64,000 bases of DNA from Paucisalibacillus algeriensis (lineage in GTDB: Bacteria > Bacillota > Bacilli > Bacillales > Amphibacillaceae): contig NZ_CBYO010000007.1 in the NCBI RefSeq assembly GCF_000577245.1, positions 310,001 to 374,000 of the forward strand, written 5' to 3'. A program made the translations under genes and the position numbers. The notes beneath the pieces were generated by a model, which saw only the letters and a list, made by a program, of their open reading frames with translations, was not told the DNA's origin and ran no database searches. Below are positions 1 through 9,843 of the stretch, in pieces (the first letter of the stretch is position 1; each line of letters begins with the position of its first letter).

Positions 1-1
1 C

Positions 2-463
2 TTTCGATCCATTCAGAACATAATGATTTTCATCGAGCTTGGCAGTTGTTTTTAAATTTTTCGCATCAGATCCTGCTTGCGGCTCAGTTAATGCAAACGC
101 ACCAAGGTATTCACCCGTGGCCAGCTTCGGTACGTACTTCTCTTTTTGTTCCTCGGTACCAAAAAATAGAATTGGATTTGTACCTACAGATGTATGAACC
201 GATAAAATAACCCCTAGTGTAGCACTTACTTTCGCTAGCTCATGAATCGCAATAATATAAGACGTGTAGTCCATCCCTGCCCCTTGGTACTTTTCGGGGA
301 TTGGGATTCCCATGATCCCCAATTCTCCCATTTTCTTAATAAGTTCCATTGGAAACCTTTCATCCTGCTCCATTCTTTCTATCTCCGGAAGTACTTCTTT
401 CTGGGCAAAGTCTTGAACCATCTTGCGCATCATCTGTTGTTCATCAGTAAAGTGAAAATGCAT
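2..463 (-). CDS. acyl-CoA dehydrogenase (N-terminal part, cut by window edge)
   Basis: Only the first 154 codons are inside the window. The protein is an FAD-dependent acyl-CoA dehydrogenase that makes the first oxidation of fatty-acid beta-oxidation. The N-terminal helical domain is present, and the family signature [11 protein letters not shown] is readable near residues 130-140. The ATG at 463 follows a GAAAGGGGG ribosome binding site. It lies 43 bases after the 3-hydroxybutyryl-CoA dehydrogenase gene on the same strand, so it is probably the third gene of a thiolase-dehydrogenase-acyl-CoA dehydrogenase operon like mmgABC of B. subtilis. Short-chain specificity is inferred only from that context. 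Confidence 0.93.
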   Translation of the reverse strand, partial: MHFHFTDEQQMMRKMVQDFAQKEVLPEIERMEQDERFPMELIKKMGELGIMGIPIPEKYQGAGMDYTSYIIAIHELAKVSATLGVILSVHTSVGTNPILFFGTEEQKEKYVPKLATGEYLGAFALTEPQAGSDAKNLKTTAKLDENHYVLNGSK

Positions 464-505
464 GGTTCTCGCCCCCTTTCTAATGTTGTTAAATATTATG
501 TAAAA

Positions 506-1351
506 CTAATCGTACCGGTAAAATCCTCGTCCTGTTTTCTTCCCTAACCATCCTGCTTTCACATATTTCCGTAATAATGGACATGGCCGGTACTTACTAT
601 CACCAAATCCTTCATGTAAGACCTCCATGATATATAGACATGTATCAAGTCCGATAAAATCAGCTAACTGTAATGGTCCCATTGGGTGATTCATCCCAAG
701 TTTCATCACGGTATCAATATCCTCTACCGATGCCACGCCTTCATACAATGTGTAGATAGCTTCGTTGATCATTGGCATTAAAATACGGTTTGATACAAAG
801 CCTGGAAAATCATTCACTTCAACTGGTGTCTTGCTTAGTTTATGGGTCATATCCTCAATAGCTTGGTAAGTCTCATTACTAGTTTGTAGACCGCGAATAA
901 TTTCAACTAGTTTCATAACTGGCACTGGATTCATAAAATGCATCCCAATCACTTGCTCCGGTCTACTGGTAGCGCTTGCAATTTCCGTAATAGGAAGTGA
1001 TGATGTATTGGATGCAAGAATCGTGTGTGCTGGTGCAATTTCATCCAATTGTTTAAATACACTTGTTTTGACATCCATGTTTTCAACAACCGCTTCAATA
1101 ACTAAATCACAGTTTTTTGCATCTTGAAAGCTAGATGATGGAGTTAGTCTAGTTAATGTGTCTACTTTTTCTTTGTCCGTGATGCGGCCTTTATCAACCG
1201 CACGGGCTAATAGCTTTTCAATATTTTTCATGCCCTTTTCTAGAGCCGCTTCGTTCATATCATTTAAATAAACATTGAATCCTGATTGCGCACAGACTTG
1301 GGCAATTCCTGCCCCCATTTGTCCAGCACCGATTACCATTACTGTTTTCAT
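506..1351 (-). CDS. 3-hydroxybutyryl-CoA dehydrogenase
   Basis: NAD(P)-dependent 3-hydroxyacyl-CoA dehydrogenase of 281 residues, the usual length for the short single-function family (Hbd/MmgB). The N-terminal Rossmann motif [11 protein letters not shown] is at residues 9-19, and the [13 protein letters not shown] segment with its conserved His-Phe-x-Asn is near residue 138. I chose the ATG at 1351 because CAGGAGGTG sits 7 bases before it; a GTG three codons upstream overlaps that site. It converts 3-hydroxyacyl-CoA to 3-oxoacyl-CoA, the substrate of the thiolase encoded just upstream. Beta-oxidation role is inferred from neighbours; the family also serves butyrate or PHB pathways. Confidence 0.93.
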   Translation of the reverse strand: MKTVMVIGAGQMGAGIAQVCAQSGFNVYLNDMNEAALEKGMKNIEKLLARAVDKGRITDKEKVDTLTRLTPSSSFQDAKNCDLVIEAVVENMDVKTSVFKQLDEIAPAHTILASNTSSLPITEIASATSRPEQVIGMHFMNPVPVMKLVEIIRGLQTSNETYQAIEDMTHKLSKTPVEVNDFPGFVSNRILMPMINEAIYTLYEGVASVEDIDTVMKLGMNHPMGPLQLADFIGLDTCLYIMEVLHEGFGDSKYRPCPLLRKYVKAGWLGKKTGRGFYRYD

Positions 1352-1531
1352 TTGTTGCACCTCCTGTATATTAAAGGAATGAGGTTTGTATGAGAGGGAG
1401 GTTGATGTGCATGTTTTCTGAGCATGTGACCGTTAGAGCGGGGCATGCGCCCTCCTGACCCCCGGACACTCCCAGTCCCCTACATCTATCAAACTCCCAA
1501 ACTATTCCTCATCCCAAATCCAACAAATTTA

Positions 1532-2719
1532 TTACTCCCCTGGTACCTCAATTAATATCGCATCGCCTTGGCCGCCACCGCTACAAATTGCAGCAATTCC
1601 TAATCCGCCTCCACGGCGCTTTAGTTCGTGGATCAGTGTTAAGATGATACGGGATCCACTAGCTCCAATTGGGTGTCCAAGGGCCACTGCTCCACCGTTT
1701 ACATTTACCTTTTCCGGGTCTAGACCAGCAATGACGCCGCTTGCTAGTGATACCGCGGCAAATGCTTCATTAATTTCATATAAAGCAATATCGTCTTTTG
1801 TGTAGCCTGTTTTTTCAAGTAATGCATTAATTACAATTCCCGGTGTTTGTGGGAAGTTCTTTGCTTCGACAGCTACTTCGGCATGACCTAGAATGGTTGC
1901 CAAAGGCTTTTTGCCAAGGGTTTCGGCTTTTTCTTCTGACATCAACACAAATGCTGCTGCACCATCATTGATGCCAGGAGCATTACCGGCAGTGATAGTT
2001 CCGTCTTTATCGAATGCAGGTCTTAGTTTTCCTAAAACTTCTAAGCTAGTATCTTTTCTTGGTGCTTCATCTTTTTCTACTAATACTGTGTCACCTTTAC
2101 GCCCGATGATTTCAACTGGTACGATCTCATCGTCAAACTTTCCATCTTCCATTGCTTTCACTGCACGCATATGACTGCGGTATGCCCATTCATCCTGTGC
2201 TTCGCGAGTTAAATTAAACTCTTCCGCTGTTGAGTTACCGTACGTTCCCATGTGTACTCCAGTGAAGGAACAGGTTAGCCCGTCGTGAATCATCATGTCA
2301 ACCACACGTTTATCACCCATACGGTTACCCCAGCGTGCGTCTGGTAAAATATATGGTGCATTACTCATACTTTCCATGCCACCCGCAACGACTACCTCTT
2401 CTTCACCGAGACGAATTAACATGTCTGCTAATGTGACACTACGTAGGCCAGAAGCACAAACCTTGTTGATTGTTTCTGTTTTAACGGCCCATGGAAGACC
2501 TGCCGCGCGGGATGCTTGGCGTGATGGAAGCTGTCCTTGACCACCTTGTAGAACATTCCCCATGATTACTTCGCCAACTTCTGTACCTTCTACCCCCGCT
2601 CTTTCTAAAGCAGCTTTTATTGCTTTTCCACCTAATTCAGATGCAGTTAGTGGTTTTAAGGCACTGCCAAATTTTCCAAATGGAGTTCTTGCTCCTGCTA
2701 CAATGACTGATTTTTTCAT
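1532..2719 (-). CDS. acetyl-CoA C-acyltransferase (thiolase)
   Basis: Thiolase of 395 residues, full length. The acyl-accepting Cys88 is in [10 protein letters not shown], the His is in [16 protein letters not shown], and the second catalytic Cys is in [10 protein letters not shown] near residue 380. It cleaves 3-oxoacyl-CoA with CoA to acetyl-CoA and a shortened acyl-CoA, or runs in reverse. It starts at ATG 2719 after AGGAGG. A 180-base gap separates it from the dehydrogenase gene downstream; the gap contains GC-rich sequence but no clear terminator. It has its own promoter with a palindrome in the spacer (2770-2798). The arrangement matches mmgA-mmgB-mmgC of B. subtilis. Confidence 0.95.
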   Translation of the reverse strand: MKKSVIVAGARTPFGKFGSALKPLTASELGGKAIKAALERAGVEGTEVGEVIMGNVLQGGQGQLPSRQASRAAGLPWAVKTETINKVCASGLRSVTLADMLIRLGEEEVVVAGGMESMSNAPYILPDARWGNRMGDKRVVDMMIHDGLTCSFTGVHMGTYGNSTAEEFNLTREAQDEWAYRSHMRAVKAMEDGKFDDEIVPVEIIGRKGDTVLVEKDEAPRKDTSLEVLGKLRPAFDKDGTITAGNAPGINDGAAAFVLMSEEKAETLGKKPLATILGHAEVAVEAKNFPQTPGIVINALLEKTGYTKDDIALYEINEAFAAVSLASGVIAGLDPEKVNVNGGAVALGHPIGASGSRIILTLIHELKRRGGGLGIAAICSGGGQGDAILIEVPGE

Positions 2720-2769
2720 CTTAACATTCCTCCTACTTTTATTTTTTCTATGTTGTCATTCCTTATGTC

Positions 2770-2798
2770 ATAATGATTGAACGCTCGCTCAGTATCAA
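2770..2798 (-). promoter_or_regulatory. thiolase promoter with palindromic operator candidate
   Basis: On the minus strand TTGATA (2793-2798) and CATTAT (2770-2775) are 17 bases apart. The spacer holds the near-palindrome TGAGCGAGCGTTCA (2778-2791, complement orientation). A repressor there would block the polymerase. The half-sites TGAGCG/CGTTCA have no 4-base centre and differ from the FadR-type site before fadF, so a second regulator, perhaps of the TetR family, is inferred. Confidence 0.5.
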
Positions 2799-2809
2799 TT
2801 CTGTAAATA

Positions 2810-2839
2810 AGAGGGGTAGTCAAATACGTTTACCCCTCT
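2810..2839 (-). terminator. hairpin after fadF
   Basis: Perfect 9-bp inverted repeat AGAGGGGTA/TACCCCTCT with a 12-base loop, 11 bases after the fadF stop. The following minus-strand sequence is only moderately T-rich (TTATTTACAG), so termination may be partial. Confidence 0.5.
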
Positions 2840-2849
2840 ATCCCTGAAC

Positions 2850-4955
2850 TTATGCGGTCTTTACTTCCTCTTCCACTAAGACAGATATTGCTAGAATTTC
2901 TGCAACATCCATTGTGCTTATGTCTTCTTCTACTTCTTTCGCTTTTGTTCCATCACTTAGCATCGTTAAGCAGTATGGACATGCACTCGAAATCATGGTT
3001 GGTTGAACGGCTAACGCTTGCTCTGTTCTCGCTACATTAATGCGGTTTCCAGTTGTTTCTTCTGTCCACATTAGACCACCGCCAGCTCCACAGCACATCG
3101 CATTTTCACGGCTACGATCCATTTCCACAAGTTCTAGACCTGGAATTGCAGAAAGAATCTCACGTGGCGGATCATAGACGCCATTATATCTTCCTAAGTA
3201 ACAGGAATCATGGTAGGTTAATCGTTCATTAATTGCTTTGGTTGGTTTTAATTTACCGTCCATAACTAAATCATAAAGCATTTGTGTATGATGGTAAACC
3301 TCCGCCTCATACCCAAAGTCAGGATATTCATTCTTAAAAATATTGTATGCGTGTGGATCAATCGTTACTATTTTTTTCACTTCATTTTTCTCAAATTCTT
3401 TAATGTTTTTCTCTGCGATTTCTTGGAATAAAAATTCATTTCCGATACGTCTTGCTGTATCACCTGAGTTCATTTCTTTGTTTCCTAGAATTGCAAAGCT
3501 GATGCCAGCTTGGTTCATTAATTTAGCAAACGCAATAGCGATCTTTTGGCTACGTGCATCAAATGAACCCATCGAGCTAACCCAGAATAAGTATTCGAAG
3601 TCTTTTCCTTCTTTTTTCAATTCTTTAACAGTAGGAATATATGCTGTTTCATCTGTTTCGCGCCATTTAATACGGTCTTTCTTCGATAATCCCCAAGGGT
3701 TACCTTGACGTTCTATATTCATTACCGCACGTTGAACATCAGCATCCATTTTTCCTTCTGTCATTACTAAGTAACGCCTTAAGTCAATAATCTTATCCAC
3801 GTGCTCATTCATAACTGGACATGCATCTTCACAGTTACGGCAAGTTGTACATGCATTGATTTCTTCTTCTGTTATCACATCACCAATTAGACTAATCGTC
3901 TCCATTGTTGCTGCCGCTTCACTTTTTGCAGTTTTGGCTAATTGGTTTCCTTGAGTACCGGCAAATGCATAGGAAGGAACCCACGGTGATTTCCCAGTAA
4001 CTGCTGCACCTTTTTCGGTTAAGTGATCACGAATCTTGACCATTAAATCCATTGGTGACAGCATTTTCCCTGTGCCTGCAGCAGGACAAACATCTGTACA
4101 ACGTCCACATTCTACACAGGCATAAAAGTCGATCATTTGAATTTGTTCAAAGTCCTCTACTTTTCCAACACCAAAGGATACTTCTTCTTCACTTTCTTCA
4201 TCGATATCAAAATCTAGCTTATTCAGTTTACCAGGAACACGCTTACTTAGGAATACGTTGATCGGTGCTGCAATTAAGTGTGCGTGCTTGGATTGTGGAA
4301 CGTAAACTAAGAACGTAAGTAATGTTAGGTTATGAATCCACCAGCTTACAAAGAATATAACCATTGCCGCTGAAGGTGATAAGAAACCAAAGACGGTGGC
4401 TATTAAACTAGCAACTGGCTCTGTCCATGTTGCAGAATGTCCATGCCAAATTTGCGCCATACCGTTTCCAAGTAATACGGAAACCATTAATGTTCCAATG
4501 AATATTAATACTAATCCAGCTTTAAAACCACGCTTTAAACGGACTAGTTTTTCAATATAACGGCGGTAAAATGCCCAAATAACTGCTACTAAAATAGTTA
4601 ATGTCACGATTTCCTGGAAAAATGTAAATCCTGGATATAAAAATCCAAATGGCAAATGATTCCCAGGTGAAATGCCTTTTACGATAAAATCAATTGCACC
4701 AAATTGTACAAGGATGAATCCATAGAACATCATAACGTGAATTATACCGGACTTTTTATCCTTTAATAATTTTGATTGTCCAAATACAATCTTGATAATT
4801 CGGTTTACTCGCTCTTTAATTTCCCCATCAAACTCCGATTTTTTACCAAGTCTAATGTAGGCTACCCTTGTTGCAATTACTCTACCAAACAAGTAAAATG
4901 CATAGATTGTGACGGCGATAAATAATAGCGTGTTGATTAATAAGAATACTTCCAT
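2850..4955 (-). CDS. fadF: membrane-bound iron-sulfur oxidoreductase of fatty-acid oxidation (FadF/YwjF family)
   Basis: 701 residues. The N-terminal quarter has about six membrane segments (first at residues 3-25), related to respiratory cytochrome b-type subunits. Two 4Fe-4S motifs follow: CVECGRCTDVCP (280-291) and CTTCRNCEDACP (369-380). The C-terminal part has two cysteine-rich domains, seen as HDSCYLGR and MCCGAGGG. This order and length match B. subtilis YwjF/FadF. Its likely job is to pass electrons from acyl-CoA dehydrogenase, through electron-transfer flavoprotein, to quinone; this is inferred. A FadR-type operator covers its promoter. Start at ATG 4955 after GGAGGGG. Confidence 0.9.
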   Translation of the reverse strand: MEVFLLINTLLFIAVTIYAFYLFGRVIATRVAYIRLGKKSEFDGEIKERVNRIIKIVFGQSKLLKDKKSGIIHVMMFYGFILVQFGAIDFIVKGISPGNHLPFGFLYPGFTFFQEIVTLTILVAVIWAFYRRYIEKLVRLKRGFKAGLVLIFIGTLMVSVLLGNGMAQIWHGHSATWTEPVASLIATVFGFLSPSAAMVIFFVSWWIHNLTLLTFLVYVPQSKHAHLIAAPINVFLSKRVPGKLNKLDFDIDEESEEEVSFGVGKVEDFEQIQMIDFYACVECGRCTDVCPAAGTGKMLSPMDLMVKIRDHLTEKGAAVTGKSPWVPSYAFAGTQGNQLAKTAKSEAAATMETISLIGDVITEEEINACTTCRNCEDACPVMNEHVDKIIDLRRYLVMTEGKMDADVQRAVMNIERQGNPWGLSKKDRIKWRETDETAYIPTVKELKKEGKDFEYLFWVSSMGSFDARSQKIAIAFAKLMNQAGISFAILGNKEMNSGDTARRIGNEFLFQEIAEKNIKEFEKNEVKKIVTIDPHAYNIFKNEYPDFGYEAEVYHHTQMLYDLVMDGKLKPTKAINERLTYHDSCYLGRYNGVYDPPREILSAIPGLELVEMDRSRENAMCCGAGGGLMWTEETTGNRINVARTEQALAVQPTMISSACPYCLTMLSDGTKAKEVEEDISTMDVAEILAISVLVEEEVKTA

Positions 4956-5030
4956 CAGCTGCCCCTCCTACTGAAGTTCTTTTTCCTAATGTATTAATTT
5001 TCTTGCAAAGAATAACCAACTACATTAAAA

Positions 5031-5044
5031 TGATAGCGATTGCA
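5031..5044 (+). promoter_or_regulatory. possible cre (CcpA) site in the fadF leader
   Basis: TGATAGCGATTGCA fits 12 of 14 positions of the cre consensus TGWAARCGYTWNCW. It lies between the fadF promoter and start codon, where CcpA could act as a roadblock. Catabolite repression of fatty-acid oxidation is known in B. subtilis; the site itself is a motif match only. Confidence 0.4.
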
Positions 5045-5078
5045 ATTATTTGAAAATAAAAAAGAATGTTTCACCTCT

Positions 5079-5108
5079 ACTATAAATTATGAATGACTAT
5101 TCAGTCAA
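5079..5108 (-). promoter_or_regulatory. fadF promoter with FadR-type operator
   Basis: Minus strand TTGACT (5103-5108), 18-base spacer, TATAGT (5079-5084). TGAATGACTATTCAGTCA at 5090-5107 matches the B. subtilis FadR box (TGAATGA, four bases, TCATTCA) except for one base in the right arm. It covers the -35 box and half of the spacer, so binding should repress until long-chain acyl-CoA releases the regulator. Confidence 0.75.
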
Positions 5109-5157
5109 CCTGTTTTTTATGGATATGCTCTACTACTTGGATATATGTTGAAAGCAT

Positions 5158-5186
5158 TAAAAAAACCCAGGAAAAATCCCAGGTTT
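5158..5186 (-). terminator. argS terminator
   Basis: On the minus strand a 9-bp stem with two G-U pairs (AAACCTGGG/CCTGGGTTT), loop ATTTTT, then a T run. It lies 26 bases after the argS stop. Confidence 0.8.
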
Positions 5187-5211
5187 CTAACTTTCATATT
5201 AAGTATCACTT

Positions 5212-6882
5212 TTACATTTTCTCTGGAGCATTCACTCCAATTAACTTCAACGCATTCGCAATTGTTGTTCTAACTGCCTTCATTAACGCAATTCTCGCAT
5301 TTGTTAACTCAAGATTATCTGTATCCAATACTTTCTCTGCATTATAGAAACTGTGTAGTAAGGATGCTAAATCAAAGACATATTGTGTAATTTTCTGTGG
5401 TGCATGTTTATCAGCTGCATCCACAATTACTTGTGGGTATTCTCCCATTTTCTTTAGTAAATCAAGCTCTTTTTCAGAAGTTAATAAAGATGAATCAAAC
5501 GTTTGTTTGAACTCTATACCCTTTGCCTCTGCTTGTTTTAGCATGGTGCAAATTCGTGCGTGGGCATATTGCACATAGTACACCGGGTTGTCATTTGACT
5601 GTGATCGTGCAAGCTCTACATCAAAATCAAGCTGGGAATCATTAGATCGAGCTACGAAGAAATATCGAACAGCATCGATTCCTACCTCATCCATTAGTTC
5701 TCTAAGTGATACTGCATTACCAGTACGCTTACTCATACGAAGCTTTTCTCCACCATCAAAAAGATTTACCATTTGAATGATTTTCACATCAAGTTTATCC
5801 GCTTCATAGCCAAGTGCTTGAATTGCAGCTTTCATTCTTGGAATGTATCCATGGTGGTCGGCACCCCATACATTAATCAGCTTATCAAATCCACGATTTA
5901 ATTTGTTTTGATGGTATGCAATGTCTGGTGTTAAATACGTGTATGCCCCATCATTTTTTACTAGAACACGATCCTTATCATCACCGAAGTCCGTTGAACG
6001 GAACCATGTTGCACCGTCCTGTTCATATATATATCCGCCTTCTTCTAACTTGTTCAATACATCTTTGATTTCATCGTTCTTGTATAGACTTCTTTCTGAG
6101 AACCAGTTATTAAAATGAACGCCAAAATCATTCAGGTCTTTCTTAATCTTTCCTAATGTATACTCTAGGCCATATTCTTTAAAAAATGCTAGACGCTCTT
6201 CTTCAGACTTATTTGCGTAGGCTTTTCCATGTTCCTCCGCTAATTCTTTTCCAATTGCTACAATATCTTGGCCATGGTAACCATCTTCAGGCATATCCGC
6301 TTCTTGCCCTAATGCTTGTAGGTACCGTGCATTCACAGATAATGCAAGATTATCAATTTGGTTTCCAGCATCATTGATATAGTATTCACGCTCTACTTCA
6401 AACCCCGCAGCATCTAACACACTGCATAGCACATCCCCAAATGCAGCCCCACGAGCATGCCCAAGATGTAGGTTTCCAGTTGGGTTTACGGAAACGAACT
6501 CCACTTGGACTTTCCTTCCTTTGCCGTATTCGGTTCTTCCGTATGCAACGCCAGCCTCTAATATCGTAGGGATTAAATCGGTCAAAAAGTCGTTTCTCAT
6601 GAAAAAGTTAATGAAGCCGGGACCTGCAATGTCAACTTTTTCTACAGAAGCCTTTGATGTATCTAAATTAGCTACGATATCTTCTGCAATTTGTCTAGGT
6701 GCTTTCTTTGCGATTCGTGCTAATTGCATCGCTATATTTGTCGCAAAATCACCATGTGACTTATCCTTTGGTTTTTCTAAAATGATATCTGGTAGTTCCG
6801 TTTCTGTTGCAAGTTCCGCTTTTAAAACCGCGGCACTAATCTGTTCTTTTAAATTGGTTTCTGTTTGTGCTAAGACGTTCAT
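5212..6882 (-). CDS. argS: arginyl-tRNA synthetase
   Basis: Class I aminoacyl-tRNA synthetase of 556 residues, full length for a Bacillus ArgRS. The HIGH-type motif is HLGH at residues 139-142 (in [12 protein letters not shown]) and the KMSKS-type motif is RMSKRTGN. The C-terminal DALR anticodon-binding domain ends the protein. The ATG at 6882 follows AAGGAGG and overlaps the stop of the ywiB-like gene by 4 bases (ATGA), so translation is probably coupled. It charges tRNA-Arg in the cytoplasm. The gene pair order is the same in B. subtilis. Confidence 0.98.
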   Translation of the reverse strand: MNVLAQTETNLKEQISAAVLKAELATETELPDIILEKPKDKSHGDFATNIAMQLARIAKKAPRQIAEDIVANLDTSKASVEKVDIAGPGFINFFMRNDFLTDLIPTILEAGVAYGRTEYGKGRKVQVEFVSVNPTGNLHLGHARGAAFGDVLCSVLDAAGFEVEREYYINDAGNQIDNLALSVNARYLQALGQEADMPEDGYHGQDIVAIGKELAEEHGKAYANKSEEERLAFFKEYGLEYTLGKIKKDLNDFGVHFNNWFSERSLYKNDEIKDVLNKLEEGGYIYEQDGATWFRSTDFGDDKDRVLVKNDGAYTYLTPDIAYHQNKLNRGFDKLINVWGADHHGYIPRMKAAIQALGYEADKLDVKIIQMVNLFDGGEKLRMSKRTGNAVSLRELMDEVGIDAVRYFFVARSNDSQLDFDVELARSQSNDNPVYYVQYAHARICTMLKQAEAKGIEFKQTFDSSLLTSEKELDLLKKMGEYPQVIVDAADKHAPQKITQYVFDLASLLHSFYNAEKVLDTDNLELTNARIALMKAVRTTIANALKLIGVNAPEKM

Positions 6883-7310
6883 TCTGCTTCCTCCTTTTTA
6901 AGTGTAAGTGTTAGTTTATGTTTACGTTCATCTTGTCCGTTCAATTTTACCGTGTATTCGATATTAAGCTGACCCTCGTGTTGACTATCTAGTGCTTGAT
7001 AATTAATGGAATTTGTATATGTTTCCATATGTAAGTTGCCATGCGGATGTGTATAGACATTCTCCGTCACTTTTTCCATACGAAATTGCTGATTCATAGA
7101 GACGGCTCCTGACCGTTTTATATTTACCTTTTCTGGATGTATGGTAATGAAGCTTTTAATACTATAATTATCCTCTGTCTTCTCTTCAAAGGTAATAACA
7201 TCCATATTATTTTTTCGATAAAACTTTCCAATCTGCTTACTTGTATTAGTTTCTTTTTGACCATTGTCTTCAATAACCGTTTGCAAATGTATTAAGACTT
7301 GTTTTTCCAA
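6879..7310 (-). CDS. ywiB: YwiB-family DUF1934 protein
   Basis: 143 residues, similar in length and position to B. subtilis YwiB, a small soluble beta-rich protein of unknown function (DUF1934, a lipocalin-like fold in the family). The start is TTG at 7310, with AGGGG nine bases upstream; no ATG lies nearby in frame. It overlaps argS by 4 bases and is the first gene of the argS transcription unit. The sequence shows no signal peptide or catalytic motif. Confidence 0.85.
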   Translation of the reverse strand: MEKQVLIHLQTVIEDNGQKETNTSKQIGKFYRKNNMDVITFEEKTEDNYSIKSFITIHPEKVNIKRSGAVSMNQQFRMEKVTENVYTHPHGNLHMETYTNSINYQALDSQHEGQLNIEYTVKLNGQDERKHKLTLTLKKEEAE

Positions 7311-7464
7311 AATTGCACGCCCCTACTTCTTGCTCGTATTTATCTATTATAGCGACAACTGAAGACCCATTTCAATATATATAATTAGAAGTTTATTTCC
7401 CTGAATATTCACCCATAATGATAATAATTGACAGATTACGACAAAACCAGATGGAGTCTTGAAT

Positions 7465-9507
7465 ATGGAGAAAAGTTTCCTGCGTAAAAAGATAAACCGC
7501 ATTCTATTAAAAACAATACTTGGCATCTCCCTAACAGCGGTATCTTCTATTTTACTGATATACCTTGTAGCTCTTTTACTTGGACCACCCAACTTAATGA
7601 ATGAACAAAATACGATTTATTATAGCATAGAAGAAGAGGTGATTGGAGAAGAACAAGGTGTAGAAAATCGTTATTGGGTTGGTCTGGAGAAAATGTCACC
7701 TCATGTTATTAATGCAACATTGATGATTGAGGATCAACGATTTTTTCAGCATAATGGCTTTGATTTCAAACGCATTATCGGGGCTATTATGAAGGATATT
7801 AAAACAATGTCCTTAAAAGAAGGAGCAAGTACCCTTACCCAGCAGTATGCCCGAAACCTTTTTCTTTCCCACGAAAAAACATGGGCAAGAAAACTGAAAG
7901 AAGCATTTTACGCTATTCGTCTTGAAATGTATTACTCGAAGGAAGAAATTTTAGAAGGATATCTTAACACGGTCTATTATGGACACGGAGCATACGGAAT
8001 TGAAGCTGCCAGTATTCATTTTTTCAATAAGTCGGCCAATGAACTGACAATTTCTGAAGCTGCAATGCTTGCTGGAATTCCAAAAGGTCCAACCTACTAC
8101 TCTCCTTTAAATGATTTGGAACGGGCAACAGACCGACAAAAGCAAATCCTTTCTGTAATGAACGAAGAAAATGCCATTTCTGATGAAGATTATTATTTAG
8201 CCAGTCGTGAAAACCTGGTATATGCCGATCCAAAGGAAAGAAAGAAACTAACTGTTGGCCCTTACTTTCAAGATACAGTTTTAACAGAAGCAGCCAATCG
8301 GTTAGAGCTTGATCAAGAATTAGTACGGTCAGGTGGGTATCAAATTTATACCACATTGGATATAGACATGCAGAAGAAGCTAGAAGAAAGTGTAGCTAAA
8401 ACAATTGCTGAAACAAGTGAGATGGAAGTGGGTGCTGTTGCAATCGACCCAGAAAACGGTGCAATTCGTGGATTAGTTGGTGGACGTGACTATCGGTCCA
8501 GTCCATATAATCGAGCAATCCAAGCAAAACGAATGCCTGGTTCTACATTCAAGCCATTCTTATACTATGCAGCATTAGAAAATGGCTATACGGCTACTAC
8601 CATGCTAACAAGTAAACCTACTACATTTGAAATCGAGGATGGAAATGTCTATCAACCGAGTAATTTTAATGGATATTATGCCAATGAGCCCATTACCTTA
8701 GCCCAAGCTCTGGCGTTATCCGATAATATTTACGCCGTTAAAACAAATATGTATTTAGGTGTAGAAACCTTGATTGATTCCGCTAAACAATTTGGGATAT
8801 CAAGCGATCTGCCATCAGTACCTTCTCTTGCCCTTGGAACGGCAACCGTAACTGTCGAGGAAATGGTCTCCGGATATGGGATGCTAGCTAATGGCGGTAA
8901 AAAGATTGATGGACATACAATAAAAAAAATTGTTGACCGGGAAGGAAAGACTGTGTATGAGCGCGATGATTCTAAAAAGGAACAAACACTTGATCCACAA
9001 AACGCCTTTATCTTAACCCAGCTTTTGACAGGAACATTTGACGAGTCATTAAACGGATATATGTCCGTCACAGGAATTTCACTATCAGACCAATTATCTC
9101 GTACATACGCTGGCAAAACTGGCTCAACTGATTCGGATAGCTGGATGATAGGCTTTAGCCCTACACTTGTGGCCGGAGTTTGGACTGGGTATGATGACAA
9201 CCGGACCATCACCAAAATGCCCGAACGATCCTATTCCAAGGATATATGGGCAGATTTTATGGAAAGTGCCCACGAGGGTAAGCCTCAGGAAAACTTTGAA
9301 GCACCTGCTGGTCTAGTTGCTGTTCCAATCGACCCGGAAACTGGTTTACGTGCAACACCACACTGTCCGGTTAGTACCGTAATGTTTTTTGAAAAAGGTA
9401 CTGAGCCTGATTTCCATTGTTCCGAGCACTTTTATGGTGAATTAGAGCATGATTATGAGGAAGAAAAAGGATTGTTTCAGCGGTGGTTTGAGGTGTTTTT
9501 TGAGTGA
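7465..9507 (+). CDS. pbpG: class A penicillin-binding protein (PBP 2D type)
   Basis: 680-residue bifunctional peptidoglycan synthase with a single N-terminal membrane anchor (about 14-40). Glycosyltransferase domain: catalytic Glu89 in EDQRFFQHNGFD, and GASTLTQQYARN near 120-131. Transpeptidase domain: active Ser360 in STFK, SDN at 419-421, KTG at 551-553. The ATG at 7465 is preceded by GGAG; the TTG two codons earlier has no proper spacing. Position between argS/ywiB and ywhD, next to which B. subtilis has ywhE = pbpG, points to the sporulation-specific PBP 2d, which helps build spore peptidoglycan. A general housekeeping PBP1 role cannot be excluded by sequence alone. Confidence 0.9.
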   Translation: MEKSFLRKKINRILLKTILGISLTAVSSILLIYLVALLLGPPNLMNEQNTIYYSIEEEVIGEEQGVENRYWVGLEKMSPHVINATLMIEDQRFFQHNGFDFKRIIGAIMKDIKTMSLKEGASTLTQQYARNLFLSHEKTWARKLKEAFYAIRLEMYYSKEEILEGYLNTVYYGHGAYGIEAASIHFFNKSANELTISEAAMLAGIPKGPTYYSPLNDLERATDRQKQILSVMNEENAISDEDYYLASRENLVYADPKERKKLTVGPYFQDTVLTEAANRLELDQELVRSGGYQIYTTLDIDMQKKLEESVAKTIAETSEMEVGAVAIDPENGAIRGLVGGRDYRSSPYNRAIQAKRMPGSTFKPFLYYAALENGYTATTMLTSKPTTFEIEDGNVYQPSNFNGYYANEPITLAQALALSDNIYAVKTNMYLGVETLIDSAKQFGISSDLPSVPSLALGTATVTVEEMVSGYGMLANGGKKIDGHTIKKIVDREGKTVYERDDSKKEQTLDPQNAFILTQLLTGTFDESLNGYMSVTGISLSDQLSRTYAGKTGSTDSDSWMIGFSPTLVAGVWTGYDDNRTITKMPERSYSKDIWADFMESAHEGKPQENFEAPAGLVAVPIDPETGLRATPHCPVSTVMFFEKGTEPDFHCSEHFYGELEHDYEEEKGLFQRWFEVFFE

Positions 9508-9588
9508 TTAGGGTTGGGTAGGCACATGCTCCATATTATCGAGGCATACGATCCCTCACCCTAGCACAACATCCCCACCAATACACGT
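9508..9588. other. intergenic start region after pbpG
   Basis: Between pbpG and ywhD (336 bases in total) I see no gene. This first part is GC-richer than its surroundings, with GGCACATGCTCC and GGCATACGATCC, and weakly resembles intergenic sequence near 1440, 22430 and 33530. The rest holds two terminators. Confidence 0.4.
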
Positions 9589-9649
9589 ACAAAAAAGAAG
9601 CCGACGTACTGCAAGTGTCCAGCTTGCAAGTCGTCGGCTTCTTTTTTGT
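9589..9649 (+). terminator. strong bidirectional terminator after pbpG
   Basis: Perfect 18-bp inverted repeat (ACAAAAAAGAAGCCGACG and its complement, 9589-9606 and 9632-9649) enclosing a second 6-bp stem TGCAAG/CTTGCA. A and T runs on both sides allow use in either direction. Confidence 0.9.
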
Positions 9650-9797
9650 CCTAGTAATACATGAGTAAGCCCATGTACTAATTAGTTTACAAATTTCTGG
9701 AGTAAAGTACAACATTTTAGTTAAAGTTTCATTTTTCAGACACAATTTATTCACTTTTATCTATTTCCACCTGTCTTTTACTCACTAGTAATTTTAA

Positions 9798-9836
9798 ACA
9801 AAAAAGACTAGCAACCAATTTCTAGCTGCTAGTCTT
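9798..9836 (-). terminator. ywhD terminator
   Basis: 10-bp perfect stem AAGACTAGCA/TGCTAGTCTT with a 13-base loop, followed on the minus strand by a T run. It lies just after the ywhD stop. Confidence 0.85.
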
Positions 9837-9843
9837 CTGAGGA

